Below are positions 43,320 to 52,233 of a stretch of 64,000 nt of DNA, piece by piece (within the stretch, counting starts at the first letter, position 1; the number at the start of each line of letters is the position of its first letter). The notes beneath the pieces were generated by a model. It saw nothing but the letters and a program-made list of their open reading frames with translations, was not told the DNA's origin and ran no database searches. The DNA lies in assembly GCF_004000765.1 (NCBI RefSeq), contig NZ_BILW01000031.1, positions 1 to 64,000 on the forward strand. The letters are read 5' to 3'. A program made the translations under genes and the position numbers. The stretch is from Paenibacillus chondroitinus NBRC 15376. Its GTDB lineage: Bacteria > Bacillota > Bacilli > Paenibacillales > NBRC-103111.

Positions 43320-44672
43320 ATGGAGACAGAAAACCTTCATTATTTTGAAAAAGCCCCCATCGCAAAAGCCGTAGCTCACTTCGCAGTACCCATGATGCTG
43401 GGCATGTCAATGAGTGTCATCTATTCCATCTTGAACGCCTTTTTCCTAGGCACACTCGACAATACAGCCATGTTAACCGCACTCGCACTAACATTGCCGT
43501 TATTCGCGGCTATTATGGCCTTAGGCAACTTGATTGGCATGGGCAGCAGTGCCTTCATTTCCCGTTTGCTGGGAGAGAAAAAATACAATGATGCCAAACA
43601 TGTGTCCTCGTTCGCTTTTTACAGCAGTATCGTGCTTGGCCTAATCCTGATGGCCGTCGGTCTCCCCTTCATCGATTCCATCGTTCATGGACTGGGAGCG
43701 ACGCCTGACTCCTTCGGCTTCACGAAGGACTATGTCACACTTATGATTGCTGGCTCCCCATTTATCGTCTTATTTTTCACACTTGAGAATATCGTGCGTG
43801 CGGAAGGCTCATCAATCACGTCCATGGTCGGTATGATTCTCAGTGTTGTCGTCAATATTATTCTTGATGCGCTAGCCATCTTCGTCTTTCATTGGGGTGT
43901 GATCGGAGTAGCTTCTGCTACCGTCATTGCTAACCTGGTGGCGAGTGCGTTCTATGCTTTCCATATCGGATATAAGAGCCAATTCTTAACTGTCTCCTTA
44001 AGATGGTTCAAGGCTTCTAAAGATATACTAAGCAATGTATTCAAAATCGGAGTTCCCGTCTTTATTATGAGTATCTTCTTGGGTGCAATGTCGCTGATCT
44101 TTAATCGTTATCTGGTTGAATATGGGGAGCAGGCCGTAGCCGCATTCGGAATTTCATCACGTTTATTGCAATTTCCTGAGGTTATTCTGATGGGCTTATG
44201 CGAGGGTGTCGTGCCGTTGATTGCCTTCTCTTTTGCAGCGAATAAATTGCGCATGAAACATACCATTCAATTCACAATCAAAGCAATTGTGGCGTTAGCC
44301 GTCTTTTTCGGCATCATCGTTTTTCTAATTTCCGATCACTTGATTGGCCTTTTTACGAATGACCCGCAATTAATTCAGATGGGCAGTTATATTCTGCATG
44401 TGACGTTTCTGTCCTTGTTCATAACAGGAATAACCGCGTTGTTTACGGGAATTTTCCAAGCAACAGCGCAAGGAACCGCCGCATTTATTATGTCCATTAT
44501 TCAAGGGGTTACGTTAATTCCTGTGTTATATATCGCCAATCAAATGAATGGTTTCCACGGAGTTGTCTGGTCGCTCGTCATCTCAGATGCCGCCGCGTTC
44601 CTTGTTGGGGCTGTCATGCTGTATGTTCTGCGGAATAAATTGCAGCCGGACTTAGAGAGTCTGGCCCAGTAA
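43320..44672 (+). CDS. MATE-family multidrug efflux transporter
   Basis: A 450-residue membrane protein with about 12 helices in two homologous halves (AVPMMLGMSMSVIYSILNAF at the start of the first, IGVPVFIMSIFLGAMSLIFN of the second), typical of cation-coupled MATE exporters (NorM/MepA-like). I chose ATG 43320, with AAAGTGG upstream; an in-frame GTG at 43311 is possible. The frame before that lies in operator DNA. It is controlled by the divergent TetR gene. Its last 21 bp overlap the end of the convergent HEAT-repeat gene. Confidence 0.92.
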   Translation: METENLHYFEKAPIAKAVAHFAVPMMLGMSMSVIYSILNAFFLGTLDNTAMLTALALTLPLFAAIMALGNLIGMGSSAFISRLLGEKKYNDAKHVSSFAFYSSIVLGLILMAVGLPFIDSIVHGLGATPDSFGFTKDYVTLMIAGSPFIVLFFTLENIVRAEGSSITSMVGMILSVVVNIILDALAIFVFHWGVIGVASATVIANLVASAFYAFHIGYKSQFLTVSLRWFKASKDILSNVFKIGVPVFIMSIFLGAMSLIFNRYLVEYGEQAVAAFGISSRLLQFPEVILMGLCEGVVPLIAFSFAANKLRMKHTIQFTIKAIVALAVFFGIIVFLISDHLIGLFTNDPQLIQMGSYILHVTFLSLFITGITALFTGIFQATAQGTAAFIMSIIQGVTLIPVLYIANQMNGFHGVVWSLVISDAAAFLVGAVMLYVLRNKLQPDLESLAQ

Positions 44673-45158
44673 ACGTGTTTTTTGTTGCTTCAATGACCAC
44701 ATTGCGTTGAATAATAGCTTCCTATCTTTTTCCTTATTTAAAATATACTCAAGTGCTTCTGATGCTCTGATATCGTAGGGTTGATTGCCCAGCATATGCA
44801 CAGCACTGCGTCTAACCGCAATACTTGTATCCTTCATAGCACGTTCGATCAATAACGCGATGATGTCCATGCACAACGATTCATCTTTACAAGATTGACA
44901 ACCAATGCTATGCACGGCATGCCTCCTGACATCCGCATAGGAATCAGTTAATCGGGCGACCAGAGGGTCTATGGAGCGTTGATCCGCATTGTGATCCAAC
45001 AAAGCCGTGCACCATTTCCTTATTTTCCAGTTTTGATTTTCAAGACCTTCCAGAATATCATCTAAAGCTAATTTCCCGGCATGGTCTAAAATGGCGTAGG
45101 CTGCTTGCCAGCCTTCTTTTGTTGCTAATAGTGGAATGTACCGTTTGTAATCTCCCAT
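44652..45158 (-). CDS. HEAT-repeat protein
   Basis: A 168-residue helical-repeat protein with three to four HEAT-like repeats (DDILEGLENQNWKIRKWCTA, LVARLTDSYADVRRHAVHSI, RAMKDTSIAVRRSAVHMLG), likely a protein-interaction module. The start ATG 45158 follows GGAGGG. The frame continues upstream into an unrelated ABC ATPase relic, which is an accident of the junction and not a fusion, because a good ribosome site and start lie at the HEAT boundary. Function unknown. Confidence 0.8.
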   Translation of the reverse strand: MGDYKRYIPLLATKEGWQAAYAILDHAGKLALDDILEGLENQNWKIRKWCTALLDHNADQRSIDPLVARLTDSYADVRRHAVHSIGCQSCKDESLCMDIIALLIERAMKDTSIAVRRSAVHMLGNQPYDIRASEALEYILNKEKDRKLLFNAMWSLKQQKTRLLGQTL

Positions 45159-45237
45159 AAGATCCCTCCACAGAATAATCGTTAACCTTATTATATATAT
45201 AAGTTCAAACCCTTTATAAGGTGGGGTCTGTAGATTA

Positions 45238-45503
45238 TTTCCCGTGCCTGTCTCCTGAATGACGCCGTCCTTCATCACGGCAACCCGATCGGCGAAGCCG
45301 GCAATCGTCTCCAGCCGATGCGTAATATACAGAATCGTCATGCCTTCCGATTGCTTAAGCGACAACAACAGCTGCTGCAGCTCATGCTCGGTGGAAGGAT
45401 CCAGCGCCGATGTAATTTCATCGGCCACCAGCAGCTCCGGCGACATAGAGAGCGCTCTCGCCACGGCGATTCGCTGCTTTTGCCCGCCAGAGCACTCGTT
45501 TAT
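45238..45503 (-). pseudogene. Internal fragment of an ABC transporter ATPase
   Basis: The minus strand encodes NECSGGQKQRIAVARALSMS (signature), VADEITSALDPSTEHELQQL (Walker B and D-loop) and ILYITHRLETIAGFADRVAV (switch His), about 88 codons of an oligopeptide/nickel-type ATPase. The N-terminal half with the Walker A motif is missing before about 45500, and the C-terminus stops at about 45238, where sequence changes to the leader of the HEAT gene. It is a relic and cannot be functional. Confidence 0.85.
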
Positions 45504-45527
45504 TTCAATGTCTTTATTAGATTATAG

Positions 45528-45542
45528 TGAAAATAATTATCA
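45528..45542. promoter_or_regulatory. Fur-box-like sequence next to the ABC relic
   Basis: The minus strand reads TGATAATTATTTTCA, matching the 7-1-7 Fur box TGATAATNATTATCA at 13 of 14 defined positions. It lies about 25 bp upstream of the ATPase fragment, suggesting the lost gene belonged to an iron-regulated importer, or that an unrelated promoter was left behind. Confidence 0.45.
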
Positions 45543-45637
45543 ATTTCATTTAAAGGCAAATCTCCTGATTTATATGTCGTTTCTATGAAGGCAATAATTG
45601 GGTTATCCCCCACTGATTTCACCCCAAGCGCGTCCAA

Positions 45638-45819
45638 GGGAACTGGCGTCCGTTATTTGGCGGAAAACAAGCTTTTCCCCCTCCCAATGGGAACTACAGG
45701 GTCTTATTTGTCCGTAATAGCGAGTTATACAGGTGAAAACCCATAAAATAACGGCCCATAGTTCCGCTTCCACGTGGAAAGTGTCCTTTTCAGCAAAATA
45801 GCGGACGCTAGTTCCCTCC
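45638..45819. repeat. Four-unit inverted intergenic repeat array
   Basis: Forward units GGGAACTGGCGTCCGTTATT (45638) and GGGAACTACAGGGTCTTATT (45689) start 51 bp apart. Reverse units AAATAACGGCCCATAGTTCC (45746) and AAATAGCGGACGCTAGTTCC (45796) start 50 bp apart. The gaps carry small inverted repeats (GGAAAA-caagc-TTTTCC, TTCCACGTGGAA). It fills much of the gene-free stretch 45504-46063, which also holds the Fur-like box, a GACCGC/GCGGTC hairpin (45838-45854) and a terminator. Confidence 0.8.
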
Positions 45820-45996
45820 AAACAACAAAAGACCGCTTTCGCGGTCAGAGCACACCTTTACCTGGAAAAAGTACCGCTAATTTCTTCATAACTGTTAAGC
45901 CCCCTAATTGAATTGGAGAGTACCTAGGGAAATGAAGTCATACTCCGCGTCATTTTAACCGTAGAAATTCCAGTTACTCCACCTACAAATACCAAT

Positions 45997-46019
45997 AAGG
46001 GTAGGCAGAGCCTACCCTT
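45997..46019 (-). terminator. Hairpin after the SLH-protein gene
   Basis: A perfect 10-bp stem AAGGGTAGGC / GCCTACCCTT around AGA, 45 bp past the stop of the minus-strand SLH gene. The following tract is only weakly T-rich (TTATTGGTATTT). Confidence 0.65.
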
Positions 46020-46063
46020 GGCATGAAATTGACATACACATAAAAAAAGACGTCTCCTTCAAG

Positions 46064-48361
46064 CTATTTCAATTCCGCAATAAGCCGATCCACATCACCA
46101 GTCGGCGTAGGGATGGTTTCATAAACTTTAACGGATATATGGGATTGGACCTGGTCTTGCGTTAGGTTGCTGAAGGTGAGGATTTGGGAACCGTTGACCA
46201 AACGATTTGCCCCGGTGAAAGGAAAGGAATTCGAGCCCAGCGAACGTCCTGATGCATCCACCAATTCAAATTTCAACTTGGAAAAGGCATTATCCAGGAC
46301 CACTTCGGATTCCCGCTGCATGTCCATATCCAAACTCAATTTATACGTGTATGAAAATCCAGTGGTCCCCATCGCAGTCAACTGCGATAACGTCCAACTT
46401 TTCAAGTTTAGCTTGAATGGAAACAACGAGATGTTGTTATGATCGTTCTCACTCTGAACATTTATTGGATAGCTGGCAATTGTAGATTTGTAGGCAGAAT
46501 TTGATAACACTTCTTGTACGTTCAATTGAAACTGTTCACTTTGCTCCGTGGTTGGAAGGGTGAAGCCGTAGCTAACGACGATTCCTGTCCCTGGTGCGAT
46601 ATCTGTTGCGCTTACAGTCTGGCGTTTTCCTGCGTACGCGTTGCCATCTTTCCCCGCTAATTCCGCTCCAAAAGCGGGCACCGGAATAGGTTTATCGCTT
46701 TTATTAAAGAGCTTAAATTTAGCCGCTCCCGTTTTATTTCCTGTTTCTTCGTTATCTGTTACATGAAGCTCTTCCAGTGAAATAGTTAAATTCGGATTAA
46801 TGAAATCATTCCTTGACGTGAATGCGATCGGCGTGCCAAAAACATAGCTACCTGCAGCTGGTCCTGAAACGTTCCCTTCGTTCGCAGGGAGTCGGAATCC
46901 TAAGCGCCCTGTGAAATATTGAACCGGAACAGTCTGACCTTGTTTCAAGAAACTCTCAGGTGAAAGCACATAGAAGGCGTCCATCTTCGTATTCGTATCG
47001 GTTGTAATTGCAAAATGAATGGACTTCTTGGCTCCTGCATCAAGACGAATTGGCGTCTCCTCCACCCTTTTGCCGATAAAGGATTGCCCCTCCGATTTCC
47101 CGCTTAAGGTGAAATCCGGTATGGTTTCCGCATAGCTTCCTTCGTTTTCCGCTTGAATTTCCACGATATAGCTCGGTGTTTGACCCGTAAACTGCTTAGA
47201 CAGCTTCACCGCAGAATATTTCAAATCGGAATGGATGCCAGGAAGGGAGAATCTTGCGCCCCAATCTCCTAACCGGGAGGGATTGTCTATTTTGGCATCT
47301 TGACCACGCCATATGATAGAGCTGATATAAGCATCGGCTAGTACCCTCTCTACTTTAGGGTACACTTTTTCGTCGACATCTACCCAAAGAAGTTTCGTCA
47401 ACTGGACATCCTTGTTCACACCGATGTCTGCCATATAGCTTAAAGTCACATTCCCCTGCGGGGGTATGGAACGAGTATTGCTTGCGCTCGCTTGAAGCGT
47501 ATAAACGGTCCCTTCCGCCGTTTGGATGCGCAGCTCATAATCGGGAATTCGGTTTGTTGATCCGGATGTGTTAGTTAATGTAAGGACCACTCCGACTCTC
47601 CAGCCATCTGCCGATTTTTCTTGGGTAACACTTTTCACTTGAGCCTGCGTATTTTCTGTCAGACCATAAGCTTTCATATCTTCTACGGGGAGCTCAGCTG
47701 CAATCGGTGTCACAGGGACATACTGGCGCTTCGCTTCATAAGAAGATATAACTAACAGCTCTCGAATGGCTGGAGTCATTCCGCCGAATGTACCGTCCGC
47801 TTGATTCCCCATCAAATTCATTTGTACAGCCAGAGCGACATACCCCTTGGCCCAGCTGGATACCGTGCTGTCATCCGTTGCAGCATCCCGTTTCACTTCA
47901 GCCTCTTTATTCAAACCCCTGATCAAGAATGCGGCTAATTGCTCTTTGGTTACCTCACCAGCGGGATTATAGGTGCCTTCGCCAAACCCATCCGTCAGAT
48001 TGGCTTTTTTCAATGCCTCAATGTACGGAAGCGCATAGCCATTGGCGGGATCCGCAGCGCTCACATCGCTAAAGCTGGAAGTGCTGCTTAAGGTGTCCAC
48101 CTTCAAGTTGAAAATCATGGCCGCAGCTTTCGCGAATTGGGCACGGTTCATTTTGTCATGGAGACCAAATACCCCCTCGCTCACACCATCAAAAATCCCT
48201 GCGGCAATCATGGTATCAAATTTAGTTTTCGTACCCGCATCCAATTGGCCCAAATCATTGAAATCTACAGTGGATTTAGGCGAAGCAGCACCTTGCGCAG
48301 CCGCAGATAACAGGGTAGAGGCCATGCACGCGCTGATGATAACAGTTAAACTCTTTTTCAT
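46064..48361 (-). CDS. SLH-domain surface protein, last gene of the efflux operon
   Basis: A 765-residue exported protein. A signal peptide (MKKSLTVIISACMASTLLSA) is followed by three SLH motifs in the first 190 residues (FNDLGQLDAGTKTKFDTM, FSDVSAADPANGYALPYIEA, DDSTVSSWAKGYVALAV). About 550 residues of repeated beta-rich domains follow (IPDYELRIQTAEGTVYTLQA, IPDFTLSGKSEGQSF, VPAFGAELAGKDGNAY), which look like one module in several copies. It is probably attached to the wall polymer through SLH. ATG 48361 has GGGAGG nine bases upstream. An earlier ATG at 48391 would overlap the MFS gene end and has no site. It follows the efflux pump gene by 35 bp on the same strand. Function unknown. Confidence 0.8.
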   Translation of the reverse strand: MKKSLTVIISACMASTLLSAAAQGAASPKSTVDFNDLGQLDAGTKTKFDTMIAAGIFDGVSEGVFGLHDKMNRAQFAKAAAMIFNLKVDTLSSTSSFSDVSAADPANGYALPYIEALKKANLTDGFGEGTYNPAGEVTKEQLAAFLIRGLNKEAEVKRDAATDDSTVSSWAKGYVALAVQMNLMGNQADGTFGGMTPAIRELLVISSYEAKRQYVPVTPIAAELPVEDMKAYGLTENTQAQVKSVTQEKSADGWRVGVVLTLTNTSGSTNRIPDYELRIQTAEGTVYTLQASASNTRSIPPQGNVTLSYMADIGVNKDVQLTKLLWVDVDEKVYPKVERVLADAYISSIIWRGQDAKIDNPSRLGDWGARFSLPGIHSDLKYSAVKLSKQFTGQTPSYIVEIQAENEGSYAETIPDFTLSGKSEGQSFIGKRVEETPIRLDAGAKKSIHFAITTDTNTKMDAFYVLSPESFLKQGQTVPVQYFTGRLGFRLPANEGNVSGPAAGSYVFGTPIAFTSRNDFINPNLTISLEELHVTDNEETGNKTGAAKFKLFNKSDKPIPVPAFGAELAGKDGNAYAGKRQTVSATDIAPGTGIVVSYGFTLPTTEQSEQFQLNVQEVLSNSAYKSTIASYPINVQSENDHNNISLFPFKLNLKSWTLSQLTAMGTTGFSYTYKLSLDMDMQRESEVVLDNAFSKLKFELVDASGRSLGSNSFPFTGANRLVNGSQILTFSNLTQDQVQSHISVKVYETIPTPTGDVDRLIAELK

Positions 48362-48395
48362 TGTCTTAAGCCTCCCGATGAATTCTTTCATGCTG

Positions 48396-49958
48396 TTACT
48401 CTTTTATTTCAACTGGTGTTTTTCTCTTAATAAAAAATAGAACGAATGGAATACAGATAAAAGCCGGTATGGCTGAGATATAAAAGGTATCTGCAATAGA
48501 CCTGACATAAGCTTCTTTCTGCATGAAACCGGCAAGGTAAGAACTCGCTGCACCGGCAGCCGTAGCCCGATCTACCGCCCAAGCATAAATCTCCCCGGTG
48601 AGTGCGGATACCGTGTTATTTGCCATAATGGAATCCACAGCTACACTTTCCGAAATGTGCTGATAATGCACGATCTGACGGTTGCCCATGATAGCGGTAA
48701 ATATCGCAATGCCTAGCGAACCCGCTACCTGCCTTAGAACGTTGGAAAGCGGCGAAGCGTTACTAATTTGTTCCGGAGCCACTGCGTTCATTCCGGCAGA
48801 GGTTAGCGGCATCAGGCAAACACCAATGCCAATCCCTCGGATCGTTAATAGGGCATTCAGCCAATGATTCGGAGTATCAGCCGTCAACAGATGCAATTCC
48901 GCCGTCGTGATCCCGAGTACAGCCAAACCGGCAATACAGATGGGAACAACCCCGAATTTCTCAACCAGCTTCCCGCTAATCGCCATCATCACCGCCATGG
49001 CAATCGATTGCGGCATCAAGAGGATTCCCGTCTGCATGGCATTAAGCCCTTGAATACTTTGCAAATACACAGGGGCTAAAAATGTTCCGCCCATCATGGC
49101 CATCATGACCAAACTGCCTGAGATGACGCTAATTGTAAACTTAACATTTTTGAATAAATTCAAGTCCAGAACAGGCTGCTTGGCTCCTAGCTCCACCCAA
49201 ATTAAGAGCATTAAACTGCAGATAGCAACAAATAGCAGGCTGACAATGAACAACGAGGTCCAACCTTCGGACTGCCCTTTGCTTAATGCCAGCAGCAAGC
49301 TCCCGAAGAACGTCATGGACAAGATGGCCCCTGGCGTATCAAATTTTAATCCTGTTGTGCGAGGTGATTCCTTCATCAGAATCTTGCCCAGCACGACAGC
49401 CAGAATTCCGATCGGCACATTGATGAAGAACAGGAGCCGCCAGCTGAAATTCTGGATCAAATATCCGCCGAAAGTCGGCCCGAGCGCGGGAGCCACCATG
49501 GCTGCAATCCCCCATAGTCCCATGGCCGTACCTGTCTTTTCCTTCGGGAACGTGGTGAAAATAATCGACATCCCGACCGGCATGATGAAGCCGCCGGCGA
49601 ACCCTTGAATAATTCGAAATATAATCATGGTATTGGCGCTCCAAGCCAAACCGCATAATACAGAAAATATCGTAAACCCGGCTACAGAGTAGATAAACAA
49701 ATTCTTATTGCCGAATCTTCCGCCCAAATATCCACTCATCGGAATAACCATGGCGGAAGCCAACGTATATCCCGTAATAATCCACTGCATGGTGGTGAGA
49801 TCCGAGCCGAATACGGCAACGAATTTATTCATGGCTACGTTCATTAAGCTGCTGTTCAATACAGCGACAAACGTACCTGTGACGATAGCAACCAGCGATA
49901 GCCACATCTGGCCATTGCCTTCTGATTTATGTTGTGTAACCACCGATTCATCAGCCAT
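48396..49958 (-). CDS. DHA2-family drug:proton antiporter (EmrB/QacA-like MFS)
   Basis: A 520-residue major facilitator with about 14 helices. Typical features are LNSSLMNVAMNKFVAVFGSD, MQWIITGYTLASAMVIPMSG, the motif GRFGNKNLF and the helix-5 stretch WGIAAMVAPALGPTFGGYLI (motif C). Such proteins export hydrophobic drugs using the proton gradient, usually with an adaptor protein. Two adaptor genes lie directly upstream (12 bp and 1.3 kb) in the same operon. AGGAGG precedes ATG 49958. Confidence 0.94.
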   Translation of the reverse strand: MADESVVTQHKSEGNGQMWLSLVAIVTGTFVAVLNSSLMNVAMNKFVAVFGSDLTTMQWIITGYTLASAMVIPMSGYLGGRFGNKNLFIYSVAGFTIFSVLCGLAWSANTMIIFRIIQGFAGGFIMPVGMSIIFTTFPKEKTGTAMGLWGIAAMVAPALGPTFGGYLIQNFSWRLLFFINVPIGILAVVLGKILMKESPRTTGLKFDTPGAILSMTFFGSLLLALSKGQSEGWTSLFIVSLLFVAICSLMLLIWVELGAKQPVLDLNLFKNVKFTISVISGSLVMMAMMGGTFLAPVYLQSIQGLNAMQTGILLMPQSIAMAVMMAISGKLVEKFGVVPICIAGLAVLGITTAELHLLTADTPNHWLNALLTIRGIGIGVCLMPLTSAGMNAVAPEQISNASPLSNVLRQVAGSLGIAIFTAIMGNRQIVHYQHISESVAVDSIMANNTVSALTGEIYAWAVDRATAAGAASSYLAGFMQKEAYVRSIADTFYISAIPAFICIPFVLFFIKRKTPVEIKE

Positions 49959-49969
49959 TGTAGCGCCTC

Positions 49970-51286
49970 CTATTCGGCTTTGACCTTCGTGCCTTCAGCC
50001 AAGTTATCTGCAGGCTTCACGATGATTTGTTGATTGGCTTTGATCTTATCGTTAGGCATCACGTAGAGCCAATCCTGGTTTTTCTCTTCTGTTTTCACTT
50101 CAACGAGATGCGCTGTGCTGCCCTCTGCAGTGAACAGATATTCTTTTTGATCCTTTTTGACCACTGCACTCTTCGGCACTTCCAGACGACTCATCTGTGC
50201 AGCATTCAGCTGGACTTCCGCCACCATGCCGGCAAATAACAAACTGTCTTTGTTATCGACTTTTACTTTAACAGGAAATGTGTTGCTGTTGGTGTTGGCT
50301 ACCGGGCTGACGAATGAAATCACGCCTTGAAAACTTTTATCCGGCACATTCTGCACGTTCACTGCTACGGTCATGCCTTCTTTCACCTGTGTAATCTGGC
50401 TATCCATCACACTAAGTTCTACTTGGACTTGATCCATATTAACAAGCGAGAGGATCTGCACCCCGGCCTGTGCCAACTCACCTGGCGAAATGCCTTTTTT
50501 CACAATGACTCCGTCGATAGGAGCCGTAATTGTCGCATTGCTCAGCCCGCTATTTGCAAGCTCAAGCGTAGCATTCAACCGCTCAACATCCGCTTGGAGC
50601 GCTTTAATCGTATTTTCTGTCGGGCCCACTTTGGCAAGCTCCAGCTTTGCTTCGGCCCCTCTCAATTGGGCTTCGGCGGATTTCTGTGCACCTAAAGCCT
50701 GCTCGTAACCGGCTTTTGCCTTTTCATAGTCGAGCGTCCCTTTATCCAAATCATCTTGCGATACACTGGAGCTGCTCTCGAATGCATTGCGAAGACGATT
50801 ATAACTGCTCGTAGAAAGATCCAAGCCTGCTTTAGCTTGCTCTACGGCCGCTGTTGTCTGTTGGTAAGCCCCACCCGCTGCAAGGATAGAACTCTGGAGT
50901 CCTGCAATCTCTTGTGTACGGGCACCCGCTTGCGTATCAGCCAGCTTAGCCTGAGCTGCGGTGGAAGAGTATTCGGCTTGTTTGACCTGTTGGGTCAACT
51001 CGCTGGTCTCCAACTGAACAAGCACATCCCCCTTTTTCACCTTGCTGCCCTCTTGCACGCGAACTTCGGCTACTTTACCGGACGCCTTCGAAACGATATT
51101 AATGCTCTGATCAGGAATGATTTTGCCATTCAGGCCAGCCGTTGCTCCTTGCCCCAGCTTGATGACTTGAACAGGAACGCCGGACGTTCCTGATTCTTCT
51201 GCTTCAATCGCCCCACATGCAGGTAGAACAGCAAGCGCAGCAAGCACGATAACAGCGGGAACTATTAATTGATTTAATCGATTCAT
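49970..51286 (-). CDS. HlyD-family efflux adaptor lipoprotein (RND/MFP type)
   Basis: A 438-residue membrane-fusion protein. A signal peptide with lipobox LPAC anchors it to the membrane. A split lipoyl-type domain (IVSKASGKVAEVRVQEGSKV and ATITAPIDGVIVKKGISPGE) flanks a coiled-coil hairpin of about 150 residues, followed by beta-barrel and C-terminal domains. In Gram-positive bacteria such adaptors assist MFS or ABC exporters. AGAGGAG precedes ATG 51286. It lies 20 bp after the short adaptor gene and 12 bp before the pump gene. Confidence 0.92.
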   Translation of the reverse strand: MNRLNQLIVPAVIVLAALAVLPACGAIEAEESGTSGVPVQVIKLGQGATAGLNGKIIPDQSINIVSKASGKVAEVRVQEGSKVKKGDVLVQLETSELTQQVKQAEYSSTAAQAKLADTQAGARTQEIAGLQSSILAAGGAYQQTTAAVEQAKAGLDLSTSSYNRLRNAFESSSSVSQDDLDKGTLDYEKAKAGYEQALGAQKSAEAQLRGAEAKLELAKVGPTENTIKALQADVERLNATLELANSGLSNATITAPIDGVIVKKGISPGELAQAGVQILSLVNMDQVQVELSVMDSQITQVKEGMTVAVNVQNVPDKSFQGVISFVSPVANTNSNTFPVKVKVDNKDSLLFAGMVAEVQLNAAQMSRLEVPKSAVVKKDQKEYLFTAEGSTAHLVEVKTEEKNQDWLYVMPNDKIKANQQIIVKPADNLAEGTKVKAE

Positions 51287-51306
51287 TTGAACTGGCTCCT
51301 CTTTGT

Positions 51307-51966
51307 TTAATTGCTCTTCAAGTGAATTTTGATGGTTGTGCTGATTCCCGGCAATAGGTCAAGCCCTTGATTGTCTTCAATCGATATTTTGATAGGAATA
51401 CGCTGAGTGACCTTCGTGAAATTCCCGCTTGTGTTCGTTGAAGGCAGCAGCGAGAAGGTCGATGCTGTAGCTTTGCTTATTTCTTTTACCTTCCCTGTTA
51501 AGACCTTGCCTGGGAAATTATCCAGTTTAATATCAACTTTCTGTCCTTCATGAATCTTATTGATGGCCGTTTCCTCTATATTGGCTGACACAAATAGCTT
51601 TGTAGGGTCCACAATCATCGCGACAGCCTGGCCTACTGACGCCACTTCGCCAGTCTTAATCAAAGTCTTGATCACCGTGCCTTCGATCGGAGATCTTAAT
51701 GCCGCTTGATCCAGGCTGCTCGTGGCCAAATTGTTGCTATCCTGCTGTCCGACAATCTGATCGGCAAGCACATGCGCACCTTCATCGACCTGCAGGGACG
51801 TCACTTTCCCCGTGATACGTGGCATCACTTTATAGACATCGCCGGCCAGTCGGGAATCCTCGGTTGAGATGAAGTTCTGCCCTTCATACCAGAAATACCC
51901 GGCAATACTGCCTCCGCCAAGAACGATAACGGTTAAAATGACATACAGCATAATTTTTCGTTTCAT
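51307..51966 (-). CDS. Short HlyD/EmrA-like adaptor, first gene of the efflux operon
   Basis: A 219-residue adaptor. The N-terminal transmembrane helix MLYVILTVIVLGGGSIAGYF is followed by a lipoyl-type half (RITGKVTSLQVDEGAHVLAD), then directly SPIEGTVIKTLIKTGEVASV and the beta-barrel region. It lacks the long coiled coil of EmrA, hence its small size. AGAGGAG precedes ATG 51966. Transcription probably starts at about 52040 and crosses three 13-bp repeats before the gene. Confidence 0.9.
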   Translation of the reverse strand: MKRKIMLYVILTVIVLGGGSIAGYFWYEGQNFISTEDSRLAGDVYKVMPRITGKVTSLQVDEGAHVLADQIVGQQDSNNLATSSLDQAALRSPIEGTVIKTLIKTGEVASVGQAVAMIVDPTKLFVSANIEETAINKIHEGQKVDIKLDNFPGKVLTGKVKEISKATASTFSLLPSTNTSGNFTKVTQRIPIKISIEDNQGLDLLPGISTTIKIHLKSN

Positions 51967-51992
51967 GTTTTCTCCTCTTTCTTATTCTCCAT

Positions 51993-52077
51993 TTTAACAC
52001 TCGTTTTTAACATTTGTTTTTAACAAACGTTAAACTCTATGGTCGTTATTATATGACCTCGGGATTAGAGCCGTCAA
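51993..52077 (-). promoter_or_regulatory. Efflux operon promoter with three tandem 13-bp operators
   Basis: Minus-strand promoter: -35 TTGACG (52072-52077), 18-bp spacer, perfect -10 TATAAT (52048-52053). Just downstream lie three adjoining 13-bp repeats with no spacing: TTTAACACTCGTT (51993-52005), TTTAACATTTGTT (52006-52018), TTTAACAAACGTT (52019-52031). The third also contains the palindrome TTAACAAACGTTAA. They are the likely binding sites of the divergent TetR protein. Confidence 0.8.
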
Positions 52078-52149
52078 TGAAAACTTTTTCGATAATCGAT
52101 TCGCCAAAAATGAAATAACCCGCCCTCCTTTTTAAGGAGCTACAGGCGT

Positions 52150-52204
52150 TTGACTATTGTGATATTCTCCTATAAAATTCGTTAGAACAGGTGTTGCTAG
52201 CAAC
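52150..52204 (+). promoter_or_regulatory. Promoter and palindrome upstream of the second tetR-family gene
   Basis: -35 TTGACT (52150-52155) and -10 TATAAA (52171-52176) are spaced 15 bp, slightly short. The perfect palindrome GTTGCTAGCAAC (52193-52204) lies at the expected transcript start. AACAGGTGTT (52186-52195) resembles the complement of the efflux repeat, AACGAGTGTTAAA, so autoregulation by the same protein is plausible. Confidence 0.55.
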
Positions 52205-52233
52205 TGTTATACGGAGGTGCAGTTGAATCCTAC

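Noticed and set aside
44652-45464. Single 270-residue ABC ATPase/HEAT fusion protein
   Set aside because: The ATPase part lacks Walker A and is a fragment, and a good ribosome site and ATG lie at the start of the HEAT part (45158).
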